From an uncultured Granulosicoccaceae bacterium (GTDB lineage: Bacteria; Pseudomonadota; Gammaproteobacteria; Granulosicoccales; Granulosicoccaceae), in the NCBI GenBank assembly GCA_937922015.1, contig CAKZVB010000327.1, forward strand, positions 1 through 42,011: DNA of 42,011 nt, in the 5' to 3' direction. Both the position numbers and the translations under genes were made by a program. The notes below the pieces were generated by a model, which saw only the letters and a program-made list of their open reading frames with translations, was not told the DNA's origin and did no database searches. Position 1 is the first letter of the stretch; each line of letters starts with the position of its first letter. Of the stretch, positions 26,573-36,649 are shown one piece after another.

Positions 26573-28669
26573 TTGTCCACAACGCAGCAGATTGAAATTT
26601 TGCCAGGCTATCATCACACGCTCGGCGCAAGCTGGGATGGCAGCGGTGTAAATTTCGCACTATTTTCTGCGGACGCGCAACGGGTTGAACTGTGTCTGTT
26701 TGACGACAGCGGTCGCCATGAAAGAGCACGCCTCACATTGCCCGAATGCACCGATCAGGTGTGGCATGGCTACGTGCCTGATTGTCGACCGGGTGACAAG
26801 TATGGTTACCGCGTTCATGGAGCTTACGATCCGCACCAGGGTTTGCGGTTCAATCCCAATAAACTGTTGATTGACCCTTACGCGCGTTTAATCGATGGTG
26901 AGCTAAAGTGGTCTGATAATCATCTGGCCTACCGCGGTGGCAGTGGCAAGCAGGATTTGTCTTTTGATCGTCGCGACAATGCGCGCGGCATGCCTAAGTG
27001 TGTAGTTGTTGATTCAGCTTTTACCTGGGGCGATGACAGAGCGCCGCAAATTCACCCGGCAGACAGTATTATTTACGAAACCCATGTTCGTGGATTTTCC
27101 ATCATGCACGAGGCAGTCGCACAGGAGAGCCGCGGTTGTTACGCCGGCCTCTCCGATCCGGCATCGATAGCGCATCTGAAAGCACTGGGCGTCACCAGTG
27201 TTGAGTTACTCCCTATTCACCACTTTGTTGATGACAGGTTTCTGGTCGACAAGGGGTTGCGCAACTTCTGGGGTTATAGCACGCTAAATTTCTTTGCACC
27301 CGAGCAACGCTATTTCTCCGGCGGCGGGCTGGGCGAAGTTAAAACAATGGTGCGCAAACTACACGATGCGGGGCTCGAGGTTATACTTGATGTAGTTTAC
27401 AACCATACCTGTGAAGGCGATCACCGTGGTCCATCACTTTCTTTTCGAGGCATAGATAACCGTTCATATTATAGGCTGGTTGATGGTGACCCGCGCTTCT
27501 ACATCAACGATACCGGCTGTGGAAATACGCTAAACGTCGGTCATCCCCGGGTGCTGCAGATGGTGATGGACAGCCTGCGCTACTGGGTCACAGACATGCA
27601 TATCGATGGTTTCAGGTTTGATCTTGCGTCAACACTTGCGCGTGAACCTCATGGTTTTGATAACAGGGGCGGATTTCTCGATGCGGTAAGGCAGGATCCA
27701 GTGCTATCGAAAGTGAAGTTAATCGCTGAACCCTGGGACATCGGTCCCGGTGGCTATCAGTTGGGTGCGTTCCCGGCTGGCTGGTCGGAATGGAATGATA
27801 AATACCGTGATTCAGTTCGTCGGTACTGGCGCAGCGAGGAAGGCATGCTGCCGGAGCTGGCACGTCGGGTTCATGGTTCGAGTGATATTTTTGAGCACAG
27901 CGGAAGAGGATCGTGTTCAAGTGTTAACCTTGTCACGACTCACGATGGTTTCACGCTGATGGATACAGTGTCCTATCAGGATCGTCATAACGAGGCTAAC
28001 GGTGAAGACAATAACGATGGTCACCAGGCGAACTATACCGATAACTATGGTGTTGAAGGCGCTACAGATGATCCAGCGATTAACTCCTTCAGAGATCTTC
28101 AGCGGCGCAATTTGCTGGCAACACTGCTGTTGTCGCAAGGTGTTCCGATGTTGTTGTCCGGTGATGAATTTGGTCGAACGCAGAACGGAAACAACAACGC
28201 CTATTGCCAGGACAACGAAATAAACTGGCTGAACTGGTCATTGAAGGATGAGCAGTCAGAGTTTCTTGATTTTGTTCAGGCACTGGTAGCCTTGCGCAAA
28301 TCCGAACCGCTGTTGCGTCGGCGCAGATTTGTTCATGCCACTGAAGGCGGCGATGGAATTCCCGAAATTCAGTGGATCAGTCCGTCAGGTCATGAAATGA
28401 CTGAAGATCAGTGGAGTGAGTCTTTTGCGCGCTGTGTTGGATTATTGCAATCAGAGGGCAGTACAGGTCACTGTCTCTGCATCTTTTTCAATTCGAGTCG
28501 AGAAGACGTTGAATTTTATTTCCCAATCGCCGCAAACGCCAATGAATGGGAGTGCCAGCTTGATACTGCCGTACTGCCTGCTCATGAAAAAATCAAAAAA
28601 GAGAAAAAAACGATTGTTAGGGCAAGTTCGGTATGTGTCTATAAGCCGGTGATGGTCCAGACTAGTTAA
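26573..28669 (+). CDS. glgX: Glycogen debranching enzyme GlgX
   Basis: GlgX cleaves alpha-1,6 branches of the limit dextrin left by GlgP. The 698-residue GH13 protein has an N-terminal carbohydrate-binding fold (GASWDGSGVNFALFSADAQRVEL) and a catalytic barrel: DVVYNHTCEGD, nucleophile Asp350 in DGFRFDLAS, acid Glu386 in AEPWD, and TTHDGFTLMDTVSY. The start is a TTG with a weak purine-rich ribosome binding site; no better start is near. It is followed after 22 bases by glgP, so the two form an operon. The C-terminal domain is short and basic at the end. Confidence 0.96.
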   Translation: MSTTQQIEILPGYHHTLGASWDGSGVNFALFSADAQRVELCLFDDSGRHERARLTLPECTDQVWHGYVPDCRPGDKYGYRVHGAYDPHQGLRFNPNKLLIDPYARLIDGELKWSDNHLAYRGGSGKQDLSFDRRDNARGMPKCVVVDSAFTWGDDRAPQIHPADSIIYETHVRGFSIMHEAVAQESRGCYAGLSDPASIAHLKALGVTSVELLPIHHFVDDRFLVDKGLRNFWGYSTLNFFAPEQRYFSGGGLGEVKTMVRKLHDAGLEVILDVVYNHTCEGDHRGPSLSFRGIDNRSYYRLVDGDPRFYINDTGCGNTLNVGHPRVLQMVMDSLRYWVTDMHIDGFRFDLASTLAREPHGFDNRGGFLDAVRQDPVLSKVKLIAEPWDIGPGGYQLGAFPAGWSEWNDKYRDSVRRYWRSEEGMLPELARRVHGSSDIFEHSGRGSCSSVNLVTTHDGFTLMDTVSYQDRHNEANGEDNNDGHQANYTDNYGVEGATDDPAINSFRDLQRRNLLATLLLSQGVPMLLSGDEFGRTQNGNNNAYCQDNEINWLNWSLKDEQSEFLDFVQALVALRKSEPLLRRRRFVHATEGGDGIPEIQWISPSGHEMTEDQWSESFARCVGLLQSEGSTGHCLCIFFNSSREDVEFYFPIAANANEWECQLDTAVLPAHEKIKKEKKTIVRASSVCVYKPVMVQTS

Positions 28670-28691
28670 TTTAGGTTTAGATTAGAGATTT

Positions 28692-31154
28692 ATGATGAAA
28701 AAAATCAAGGCCCTGGCACCACTGGAAATGGATAGTCCGGCAATAGACCATGACTTCAGGCGCCATCTGGGGCATACGCTGGGGTGCCCCGAAGAACACT
28801 CAGACGCACGTGAGAAATATGAAGCACTGGCTCTGACAGTCCGCGACCGCATGATGGAGCGCTGGACGGCGACCAAAAAGAAATATAAAGAGTCAGGCTG
28901 TAAGCAGGCGTACTATCTGTCGCTTGAGTTTCTGATGGGCCGTGCACTGGGTAACGCCACACTGAACCTCAACCTGGAAAGTGCGGTAAAAGAAGCCCTT
29001 TACAGTTATGGAATCGCGGTCGAGGAAATCGAAGAGCAGGAAATGGATGCCGGTCTGGGAAATGGCGGTCTGGGGCGATTGGCAGCGTGTTTTCTGGACA
29101 GCTGTGCCACTCTTGAATTGCCGGTTGTGGGCTACGGTATTCGATATGAGTACGGTATGTTCAGGCAGGTTATCCAGGACGGTGCGCAGATAGAAGAACC
29201 TGATCACTGGCTGCGAGACGGCTATATATGGGAAATCAAACGGCCGCAAGATACTCGGCGCGTAAAATTCGGCGGCCGCAGTGAATTCTATGTAAATGCT
29301 GAAGGGGCTACACGGGTTCGTTGGGTTGATACTGAAACGGTACTTGCAGTCCCGCACGACACACCAATCCCCGGTTTCGAAAATGGTACCGTCAATACCC
29401 TGCGACTTTGGAAGGCCGCGGCCTCAGATGAGTTTGAGCTTGGTGAGTTTAACGCGGGTCGATATACAGAATCTGTCGCATCAAAAAACGAGGCAGAGCA
29501 TATATCGATGGTGCTGTACCCGAATGACAGCAGCGAAAACGGTAAAGAGCTACGCTTGCGTCAGCAGTACTTTCTGGCCTCTGCGAGTCTGCAGGATGTG
29601 TTGGCAGAATGGGTGGCAGTCAACGGCGTCAACTTTGATCAGTTTAGTGCTAAAAATTGTTTTCAACTCAATGATACCCACCCTTCAATTGCCGTGGCGG
29701 AACTCATGCGATTGTTGATGGATGACTATGAGCTGAGCTGGAACCGATCGTGGGAGATTACCTCGGAAACAATGGCGTATACAAACCATACGCTGCTGCC
29801 CGAAGCGCTTGAGCGCTGGTCGGTGAGTCTGTTTCGACAACTGCTGCCGCGTGTAGTCGATATCATTTTTGAAATTAATGCCCGATTTCTGCATGAGGTT
29901 TCAATGAAATGGCCGGGAGATACTGATCGCCAGCGACGCATGTCAATAATTGAAGAGGGGCCGGAACCACAGGTACGCATGGCTTATCTGGCGATTGTGG
30001 GCAGCTTCTCTGTCAATGGTGTTGCGGCGTTGCATACAGATTTGTTGAAGCAGGGGCTGTTTAGCGAATTCTGTGAGCTATGGCCGAACAAATTCAACAA
30101 CAAAACCAACGGTGTTACTCCAAGGCGCTGGCTGGCGGCGTGTAATCCGGCACTGCGTACCTTGCTCAATGACACTATTGGTAATGAGTGGGTTACTGAT
30201 TTATCGAAACTCGATAGTCTCAGCCAGCACGTAAACGACACTAAATTGAGGTCTGAATGGCGTCACGTAAAATTTGAAAACAAGCGGCGACTGGCCGACA
30301 TGGTGGCCGAGGACTGTGGTGTCAGGTTCGATATTGAAAGTATGTTTGATGTACAGGTCAAGCGCATACACGAGTACAAGCGCCAACTGCTTAACGTACT
30401 TCATGTGATGCATTTGTATTGCCGGATAAAAAATGGTGATACCGGTAACTGGACACCGCGTAGTGTATTGATTGGCGGTAAAGCAGCGCCCGGTTACTAC
30501 ATGGCAAAACAAATTATCAAACTGGTCAATAATGTTGCCAAAGTGATCAACGAAGATCCTGAAGTTGGCAGTAAACTGAAGCTGGCATTCATCCCGAATT
30601 ACCGGGTTTCAGCCATGGAAGTGATCTGTGCCGGTACCGATTTATCAGAGCAGATTTCTACCGCGGGTAAAGAGGCCTCCGGTACCGGCAATATGAAATT
30701 CATGATGAATGGCGCTGCCACTATCGGTACACTTGATGGTGCAAATATCGAGATACGTGAAGAAGTTGGAGATGAGAATTTCTTTTTGTTCGGCCTGACC
30801 GCGGCGGAAGTCGAAGAGCAACGCAAGTACTATAACCCGAATGCTATTATAGATGCGGATGAAGGCTTCAGGCAGGTGATGAATCTACTGGAAAGTGGAT
30901 TTTTCAGTCAGTTTGAGCCCGGAATATTTGATTCGATCTCGCAGAGCATCCGCAACCCCAAGGATCCCTGGATGGTCGCTGCCGACTTCCGGTCATATGT
31001 AGACGCGCAACAACAAGCTGCCGATGCCTATCGTGATATCGAGCGCTGGACAACAATGACTATCCTCAATACAGCTAAGAGTGGGAAGTTCTCGTCTGAC
31101 AGAACAATAAGCGATTATAACCGCGATATCTGGAAGCTGCGCAACGACACCTGA
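28692..31154 (+). CDS. glgP: Glycogen phosphorylase
   Basis: GlgP releases glucose-1-phosphate from the non-reducing ends of glycogen. The 820-residue protein is close to E. coli GlgP (815). Motifs are YYLSLEFLMGRALGNA, GNGGLGRLAACFLDS and KRIHEYKRQLLN. The PLP site is ASGTGNMKF with Lys669. Two consecutive ATG codons open the gene; either could be used. It sits between glgX and pgi, giving debranching, phosphorolysis and, after a phosphoglucomutase not present here, entry to glycolysis. Confidence 0.98.
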   Translation: MMKKIKALAPLEMDSPAIDHDFRRHLGHTLGCPEEHSDAREKYEALALTVRDRMMERWTATKKKYKESGCKQAYYLSLEFLMGRALGNATLNLNLESAVKEALYSYGIAVEEIEEQEMDAGLGNGGLGRLAACFLDSCATLELPVVGYGIRYEYGMFRQVIQDGAQIEEPDHWLRDGYIWEIKRPQDTRRVKFGGRSEFYVNAEGATRVRWVDTETVLAVPHDTPIPGFENGTVNTLRLWKAAASDEFELGEFNAGRYTESVASKNEAEHISMVLYPNDSSENGKELRLRQQYFLASASLQDVLAEWVAVNGVNFDQFSAKNCFQLNDTHPSIAVAELMRLLMDDYELSWNRSWEITSETMAYTNHTLLPEALERWSVSLFRQLLPRVVDIIFEINARFLHEVSMKWPGDTDRQRRMSIIEEGPEPQVRMAYLAIVGSFSVNGVAALHTDLLKQGLFSEFCELWPNKFNNKTNGVTPRRWLAACNPALRTLLNDTIGNEWVTDLSKLDSLSQHVNDTKLRSEWRHVKFENKRRLADMVAEDCGVRFDIESMFDVQVKRIHEYKRQLLNVLHVMHLYCRIKNGDTGNWTPRSVLIGGKAAPGYYMAKQIIKLVNNVAKVINEDPEVGSKLKLAFIPNYRVSAMEVICAGTDLSEQISTAGKEASGTGNMKFMMNGAATIGTLDGANIEIREEVGDENFFLFGLTAAEVEEQRKYYNPNAIIDADEGFRQVMNLLESGFFSQFEPGIFDSISQSIRNPKDPWMVAADFRSYVDAQQQAADAYRDIERWTTMTILNTAKSGKFSSDRTISDYNRDIWKLRNDT

Positions 31155-31156
31155 TA

Positions 31157-31217
31157 ACCGGCTGTTGGTTAGCCGGTAGCATTTAACGCTGTTACGCATG
31201 GCGGCTAAGCCGCCATG
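31157..31217 (+). terminator. Two hairpins after glgP
   Basis: ACCGGCT/AGCCGGT with a 7-base loop (31157-31177) is followed by CATGGCGGC/GCCGCCATG with loop TAA (31197-31217). Neither has a clear T-run, so they may protect the glgXP mRNA end rather than terminate strongly. Confidence 0.5.
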
Positions 31218-31341
31218 TCACCTTTCTCACCGTCTTGTGATTTACCTGTAGTCGCTAAAGCCGTATGCTTAAAGCCAGCACCGTATCAGTCTATTCTTCA
31301 AAAAAATCCAGTCGACCCTGAGTAACCAAACGGAGAGCGCT

Positions 31342-32991
31342 ATGCGCGATTTGCGTAAACTATCTGAGTGGCAGGCACTACAGTCGCACTACCATGAAAT
31401 TGAGTCTTTGCAAATGCGGGATATGTTTGCACAGGACAAAAATCGTTTTGACACGTTTTCTGCCAGCGCCTGCGGTATTCTACTGGACTACTCCAAGAAC
31501 AGAATCACCAGTGAAACCTTTGACCTTCTGCTGGCACTTGCCAGGAAAATAGATATCACCAAAGAGGCAAAACGTATGTTTGCCGGTGAACGAATAAACG
31601 CCACAGAAGACCGTTCGGTGCTGCATACAGCATTGCGCATGCCAGACAGTAAGTCGCTGCTTGTCGACGGTGAAGATGTGGTTAAGCAGGTGCATGCGGT
31701 AGCCAGGCATGCTGCGCAGTTTGTTGACAAGGTACGCGATGGTGTGTGGACAGGTTATACCGGTAAGCGAATTGAAAGCGTGGTAAATATAGGTATTGGC
31801 GGATCGGATCTGGGCCCGCTAATGGTGTGCGAGGCGCTCAAGCCCTGGCAACATGAAGATCTGGAGTTTCATTTTGTCAGCAATGTTGACGGTTCTCATA
31901 TCAGTGAGGCGCTGGCAAAAATTAATGCTGAAACCACTTTATTTATTGTCGCATCGAAAACGTTCACCACACAAGAGACGCTGGCCAATGCACAAACCGC
32001 CCGGCAATGGTTTCTGGATTCCGGTGCAGATAACTCGGCAATTGCTAAGCACTTTGTCGCTGTTTCAACAAATGAAAAAGCCGTGTCTGAATTTGGTATT
32101 GATACTGACAATATGTTTCGATTCTGGGACTGGGTGGGCGGGCGATACTCTTTGTGGTCCAGTATCGGGCTATCTATTCGCCTTTGCATAGGTAACGATA
32201 ACTTTGACGCCATGTTGCACGGGGCGCATGAAATGGATGAGCACTTTGTGCAGACAGAGTATCAGCACAACCTGCCGGTAGTACTCGCACTGCTGGGTGT
32301 CTGGTACGGCAACTTTTTTAATGCCCGTTCATATGTTATTGCACCTTATGATCAGTACCTCCATCGATTTCCGGCCTATTTGCAACAGCTTGATATGGAA
32401 AGCAATGGAAAGTCGGTGCAGATGGATGGCAGTGCCGTCGACTATAAGACCGGTGCGGTACTTTGGGGAGAGCCTGGCACCAATGGCCAGCACGCATTTT
32501 TCCAGTTGATTCACCAGGGAACCGATTTGATACCGGCTGACTTTATCACTGCTGCAAAATCGCAAAACCCGGTAGGTGCGCATCATAAAATGTTACTGGC
32601 TAATTGCATCGCCCAGACTGAAGCGTTAATGAAAGGCAAGACTTTATCTGAGGTGCAGGCTGAATTGCGTGCAGGTGGATCAACTAATGAGGAAACAGAC
32701 GCGTTAGCACCTCACAAAGTTTTCAGTGGTAACCGACCAACAAATACGTTGTTGTGTGAAGAAATAACACCCCGGGTGCTGGGTGCGCTCATTGCCTTGT
32801 ACGAGCATAAAGTTTTTGTGCAGGGAAAAATATGGGGGCTAAATTCCTACGATCAATGGGGGGTTGAACTGGGCAAGCAACTTGCCGCCACCGTTCTGCA
32901 AGAGCTCAACTCCGGCGCCCCCGGCGCTCACGATAGCTCCACCAGCAATCTGATGTCCTACTGCATTGATCGATTCAGTAAAGCGACATAA
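31342..32991 (+). CDS. pgi: Glucose-6-phosphate isomerase
   Basis: Pgi interconverts glucose-6-phosphate and fructose-6-phosphate. The 549-residue protein matches E. coli (549). It shows [27 protein letters not shown], catalytic Glu in [12 protein letters not shown], His in [15 protein letters not shown] and Lys in [15 protein letters not shown]. The ATG is preceded by GGAG. It lies about 190 bases after glgP and may have its own promoter. Confidence 0.98.
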   Translation: MRDLRKLSEWQALQSHYHEIESLQMRDMFAQDKNRFDTFSASACGILLDYSKNRITSETFDLLLALARKIDITKEAKRMFAGERINATEDRSVLHTALRMPDSKSLLVDGEDVVKQVHAVARHAAQFVDKVRDGVWTGYTGKRIESVVNIGIGGSDLGPLMVCEALKPWQHEDLEFHFVSNVDGSHISEALAKINAETTLFIVASKTFTTQETLANAQTARQWFLDSGADNSAIAKHFVAVSTNEKAVSEFGIDTDNMFRFWDWVGGRYSLWSSIGLSIRLCIGNDNFDAMLHGAHEMDEHFVQTEYQHNLPVVLALLGVWYGNFFNARSYVIAPYDQYLHRFPAYLQQLDMESNGKSVQMDGSAVDYKTGAVLWGEPGTNGQHAFFQLIHQGTDLIPADFITAAKSQNPVGAHHKMLLANCIAQTEALMKGKTLSEVQAELRAGGSTNEETDALAPHKVFSGNRPTNTLLCEEITPRVLGALIALYEHKVFVQGKIWGLNSYDQWGVELGKQLAATVLQELNSGAPGAHDSSTSNLMSYCIDRFSKAT

Positions 32992-33231
32992 CCTGTTTGT
33001 GCAGATTCAGTCAATGCACCTCAATTGTGCTGCCATCACCATGTAATACACTGTTAATCATCAGGGTGTTTTTCTGATCCAATAATGTACCATTCCTAAA
33101 CGTAAAAAAGCATATTGCGTTTTCACCACATGGCAGGTCGTTGTAGACTTGTTTTGCTATACACGAGTAATGCACAATCATTGCTCATCGACATGCTTAC
33201 AAAAGATGTCCCACGGTGGAAGGAAATGGCA

Positions 33232-35652
33232 ATGAAAACTGAAACACGTGCACTGGTCATCGGCGGCGGGCTGGTTGGCTGTAGCATTCTCTATCATCTG
33301 ACTAAGCTTGGCTGGAAAGATGTTATGTTGCTGGAACGTGACGAATTAACATCCGGTTCCACCTGGCATGCGGCAGCCGGTATTCACGGTCTGCACGACA
33401 ACAACAATATTTCAAAGCTGCAGTACTACACCATCAAAATCTACAAGCAGCTCGAAGCCGAGACCGGGCAGGGCTGTGGTATCTTTCAGCCAGGCTCTAT
33501 TTATCTGGCGCAAACCAAAGATCGTGAACACCAATTGCGTATGCAGGCGGCCAAAGCGCGTTACTTCGATGTCGAATTCCACGAGATGTCACTGAAGGAA
33601 GCTGTCGATCTCCACCCCTTGCTCAATACGGATGGCATTCGATGCGCCATGTTCGAACCCGATGGTGGCAATGTAGATCCTTCCGGTGTGACGCACGCCT
33701 ATGCCAAAGGTGCGCGTAATGCGGGTGCCGAGATCCATCGCTTTACCCCGGTGATAGAAACCAATCAACGCGCTGACGGTACCTGGGATGTGGTGACCCC
33801 TGATGCCACCATCCACACAGAGTTCCTGATCAACGCTGCCGGTCTGTGGGGGCGTGAAGTAGCCAGACTGGCAGGGTTGGAAATTCCGCTCATTCCCATG
33901 GAGCATCAGTACTTTGTTACCGAGGATATTCCTGAGATTGTTGCAGCTGGTCGTCGTCTGCCATCGATAGCAGATCGCGATGCAGAATTTTACCTGCGCC
34001 AGGAAGGCAATGGTCTATTGGTGGGTGCCTATGAAAAAGATGGTCGGTTTTGGGCCGAAAATGGTACACCATTGGATTTTGGCCATGAGCTGTTACCCGA
34101 TGATCTGGATCGTATTTCAGATAACCTTGAAAGTGCCTGCGATCGAATTCCGGCGCTTGGTTCAGCCGGGGTAAAGCGGGTTATCAATGGTCCAATGATC
34201 TGGTCGCCTGACAGTGCAGCATTGTTTGGTCCGGTGCCTGAGCTTAAAAATTACTTTTGCTGCAATGGAATCATTCCCGGCTTCAGTCAGTCTGGCGGGC
34301 TTGGCTTGCTGGCGGCGCAGTGGATCGTGGAAGGTGAGCCGGAGCTTGATTTATTTCCGTGGGATATCGCCCGCTTTGGTGACTGGGCGACCAAACCCTA
34401 CACCCGTGCACGGGCATTAGACTGTTATGCCAATCGCTTCAAGATTCACTTCCCCTACGAAGAAAGGCAAGAGGGCCGGCCGTTGAAAATGCGTCCGGTC
34501 TATGAAAAACAAAAGGCGATGGGTGCGGTGTTTGGGTTGAACTATGGCTGGGAGCATCCGCTATGGTTTGCAGCTGAAGGGGTAGAGCCGCAGGAAGAAT
34601 ACGGCTTTGAACGTCAGGACTGGTTTAATGCGGTGCGTGATGAATGTGAAGCCCTGCGATCATCTGTTGGAATGCTCGATGTTTCTAACTATGCAAAATA
34701 CGAAATCAAGGGCCCCGGGTGTGGTGCCTGGCTTGATAAAATTGTCGCCAACAACGTTCCCAAAGAAGTGGGGCGCTCCTGTCTGACACCCATGCTCGGA
34801 GTGCGTGGCGGAATCGCAGGTGATTTTACTATCACGATGCTGGCTGAAGATCACTTCTGGATGTTTGGTTCCGGTATGGCGGAAAAGTATCATCAACGGT
34901 TTTTGAATATGGTGCCAAAGCCTGATGGTGTGACGCTCGAGTCACGCACCGAGGACTGGTGCGGATTTAGCATTGCCGGGCCTAAATCACGTGAGATGCT
35001 GCAACGAATGACCAACGCCGACCTAAGTAATGATGCGTTCAAGTTCATGCGTTCAAAGCAACTGACCATAGCCGGTATAGATGCCTTGTCCATGCGGGTA
35101 TCGTTTACCGGTGATCTTGGTTGGGAGATTTACGTTCCCACGCAGCAGCAGGTGGCGCTTTTTGATGCTCTGCTCGCTGAGGGTAAGCAGTTCGGGATAC
35201 GGCTGGTGGGAGGGCGTTCGCTGTTGAGCCTGCGGCTTGAAAAGGGCTATGGCTCGTGGGGTCGGGAATATTCACCGGAATACTGGCCGCATGAAGTCGG
35301 TCTGGAGCGCTTGATAAAAATGGATAAGCCGGAATTTTTGGGGCGTGAAGTCTGGTGTGAACTCAGTCAGAAACCGGCGCGCGAAAAGTTGGTCATGTTA
35401 TCAATTGACGTCACAACTGCTGATGCACATGGTGGCGAGCCGGTTTTTGCTAAAGATGGAACGCCTGTCGGGCGGGTGAGTTCAGGTGCCTACGGGCACA
35501 CCGTCAAGCAGTCACTGGCGTCGTGTTTTATAAAAACTGAATATGTGGTGCCCGGTGCTGAATACGATGTTGCGGTGCTGGGTGTTCCTCATCATGCAAG
35601 GTTGCTTGACGGGGCGGCCTTTGATCCTGAGGGAGTAAAGCTAAGGAGCTAG
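33232..35652 (+). CDS. Dimethylglycine/sarcosine dehydrogenase-like flavoprotein with GcvT domain
   Basis: The 806-residue protein joins a DAO-type FAD domain to a GcvT folate-binding domain. This layout belongs to enzymes that demethylate dimethylglycine or sarcosine and pass the methyl group to tetrahydrofolate. The dinucleotide motif GGGLVG is at 11-16. His46 in STWHAA is the residue that binds FAD covalently in dimethylglycine dehydrogenases. ETGQGCGIFQPGSIYLA and, in the second half, FTGDLGWEIYVP and LRLEKGYGSWGRE follow. I start at the ATG at 33232, with GGAAGG 8 bases ahead. The longer frame to 33115 adds a non-homologous stretch. The exact substrate cannot be told. Two downstream genes point the same way and may belong to a methylamine-type catabolic set. 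Confidence 0.88.
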   Translation: MKTETRALVIGGGLVGCSILYHLTKLGWKDVMLLERDELTSGSTWHAAAGIHGLHDNNNISKLQYYTIKIYKQLEAETGQGCGIFQPGSIYLAQTKDREHQLRMQAAKARYFDVEFHEMSLKEAVDLHPLLNTDGIRCAMFEPDGGNVDPSGVTHAYAKGARNAGAEIHRFTPVIETNQRADGTWDVVTPDATIHTEFLINAAGLWGREVARLAGLEIPLIPMEHQYFVTEDIPEIVAAGRRLPSIADRDAEFYLRQEGNGLLVGAYEKDGRFWAENGTPLDFGHELLPDDLDRISDNLESACDRIPALGSAGVKRVINGPMIWSPDSAALFGPVPELKNYFCCNGIIPGFSQSGGLGLLAAQWIVEGEPELDLFPWDIARFGDWATKPYTRARALDCYANRFKIHFPYEERQEGRPLKMRPVYEKQKAMGAVFGLNYGWEHPLWFAAEGVEPQEEYGFERQDWFNAVRDECEALRSSVGMLDVSNYAKYEIKGPGCGAWLDKIVANNVPKEVGRSCLTPMLGVRGGIAGDFTITMLAEDHFWMFGSGMAEKYHQRFLNMVPKPDGVTLESRTEDWCGFSIAGPKSREMLQRMTNADLSNDAFKFMRSKQLTIAGIDALSMRVSFTGDLGWEIYVPTQQQVALFDALLAEGKQFGIRLVGGRSLLSLRLEKGYGSWGREYSPEYWPHEVGLERLIKMDKPEFLGREVWCELSQKPAREKLVMLSIDVTTADAHGGEPVFAKDGTPVGRVSSGAYGHTVKQSLASCFIKTEYVVPGAEYDVAVLGVPHHARLLDGAAFDPEGVKLRS

Positions 35653-35805
35653 CTGGTGTCTGGTTCTGGCAACGGAAGGTGGTGAAATCCGTGATAGCTC
35701 GTCAGTACAAAGAGGGTCAGCCCATAACCAGCGAGTGAGACAACCTCTTGTAAGGCCATGCGACCGGGATGTGGATTTATCTGACGGGACGGCTGGAATT
35801 TCTAT

Positions 35806-35826
35806 TCACAGCAAATACCGCTGTGA
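35806..35826. promoter_or_regulatory. Inverted repeat upstream of the isomerase gene
   Basis: TCACAGC and GCTGTGA form a perfect 7-bp inverted repeat with a 7-base spacer, 72 bases ahead of the next start. This is the size of many repressor or activator sites. Confidence 0.4.
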
Positions 35827-35897
35827 CTAGCCTGTTGGGGCTTGCATTCTTAGTGCTGCAAATGGATGATAGGACGCAAAATGCGGAGCGTTAACTG

Positions 35898-36515
35898 ATG
35901 GCTGAACATATTGATTACTATTTCACCTCACACTCGCCCTTTACCTGGATGGGGCACAATGCTTTTGTAGCAGTGGCAGAAAAACACAAGAAACAGATTA
36001 ACTACAAGCCGGTAAATTTGATGGAGGTGTGGAAAGTTTCAGGCGCCGTGGCACCGCCGCAGCGTCCACCTATGCGTCAGCGTTATCGTTTGACGGAATT
36101 GCAGCGTGTAGCGGACTTTCGCGGGCTGAGCATTATTCCCCAGCCGGACAGCTTTCCCACAAACCCCGAGCGAGCAGACTTATGCTGCGCGGTTTTAACT
36201 GATCAGGGCAAAGACCCGGGTCCGTTTCTGTTCAGTGTTGGTGAGGCGCTGTGGGGGCAGGATCGTCAGATAGCTGACGAAAATCTGCTGGCAGATCTAT
36301 TGAATAAAGCAGGTCACGATGGTCAGGCAGTAGTTGCTGCGTCTAAAGACGATGCTTTTGCCGAACTGCGCAGTGTCAATTCACAGGATGCTATCGAAAT
36401 CGACGTTGTCGGCGCACCAGGCTATGTCTATGAGAATGAGGTGTTCTGGGGGCAGGATCGAATAGACTACCTTGATCACGCATTAGCTACCGGCCGTGCT
36501 CCAATAACAAAGTAG
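35898..36515 (+). CDS. HCCA isomerase/DsbA-like thioredoxin-fold protein
   Basis: The 205-residue protein resembles 2-hydroxychromene-2-carboxylate isomerases, kappa-class glutathione-dependent enzymes of aromatic degradation. It begins IDYYFTSHSPFTWMG, with the SPFTW active-site loop. It contains a proline-rich segment and RADLCCAVLTDQGKDPGPFLFSVGEALWGQDRQI, and ends VVGAPGYVYENEVFWGQDRIDYLD, the family's final motif. No CXXC is present. No other aromatic-degradation gene is nearby, so the true substrate may differ. The ATG overlaps the TGA of a five-codon frame (ATGCGGAGCGTTAACTGA), which has its own AGGA upstream. Confidence 0.82.
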   Translation: MAEHIDYYFTSHSPFTWMGHNAFVAVAEKHKKQINYKPVNLMEVWKVSGAVAPPQRPPMRQRYRLTELQRVADFRGLSIIPQPDSFPTNPERADLCCAVLTDQGKDPGPFLFSVGEALWGQDRQIADENLLADLLNKAGHDGQAVVAASKDDAFAELRSVNSQDAIEIDVVGAPGYVYENEVFWGQDRIDYLDHALATGRAPITK

Positions 36516-36649
36516 CTTCGCAACCAGCGCAGGCCCATGCCAGCTCCTGTGTTTTAACCCTGACCCAGCCCCGACGCTTCCCGCGTAATGACAATGGTCA
36601 CTTGCTCCTGTGGCCGGTAAGATAGACGCGTACTTAACTTCTGACGGGC

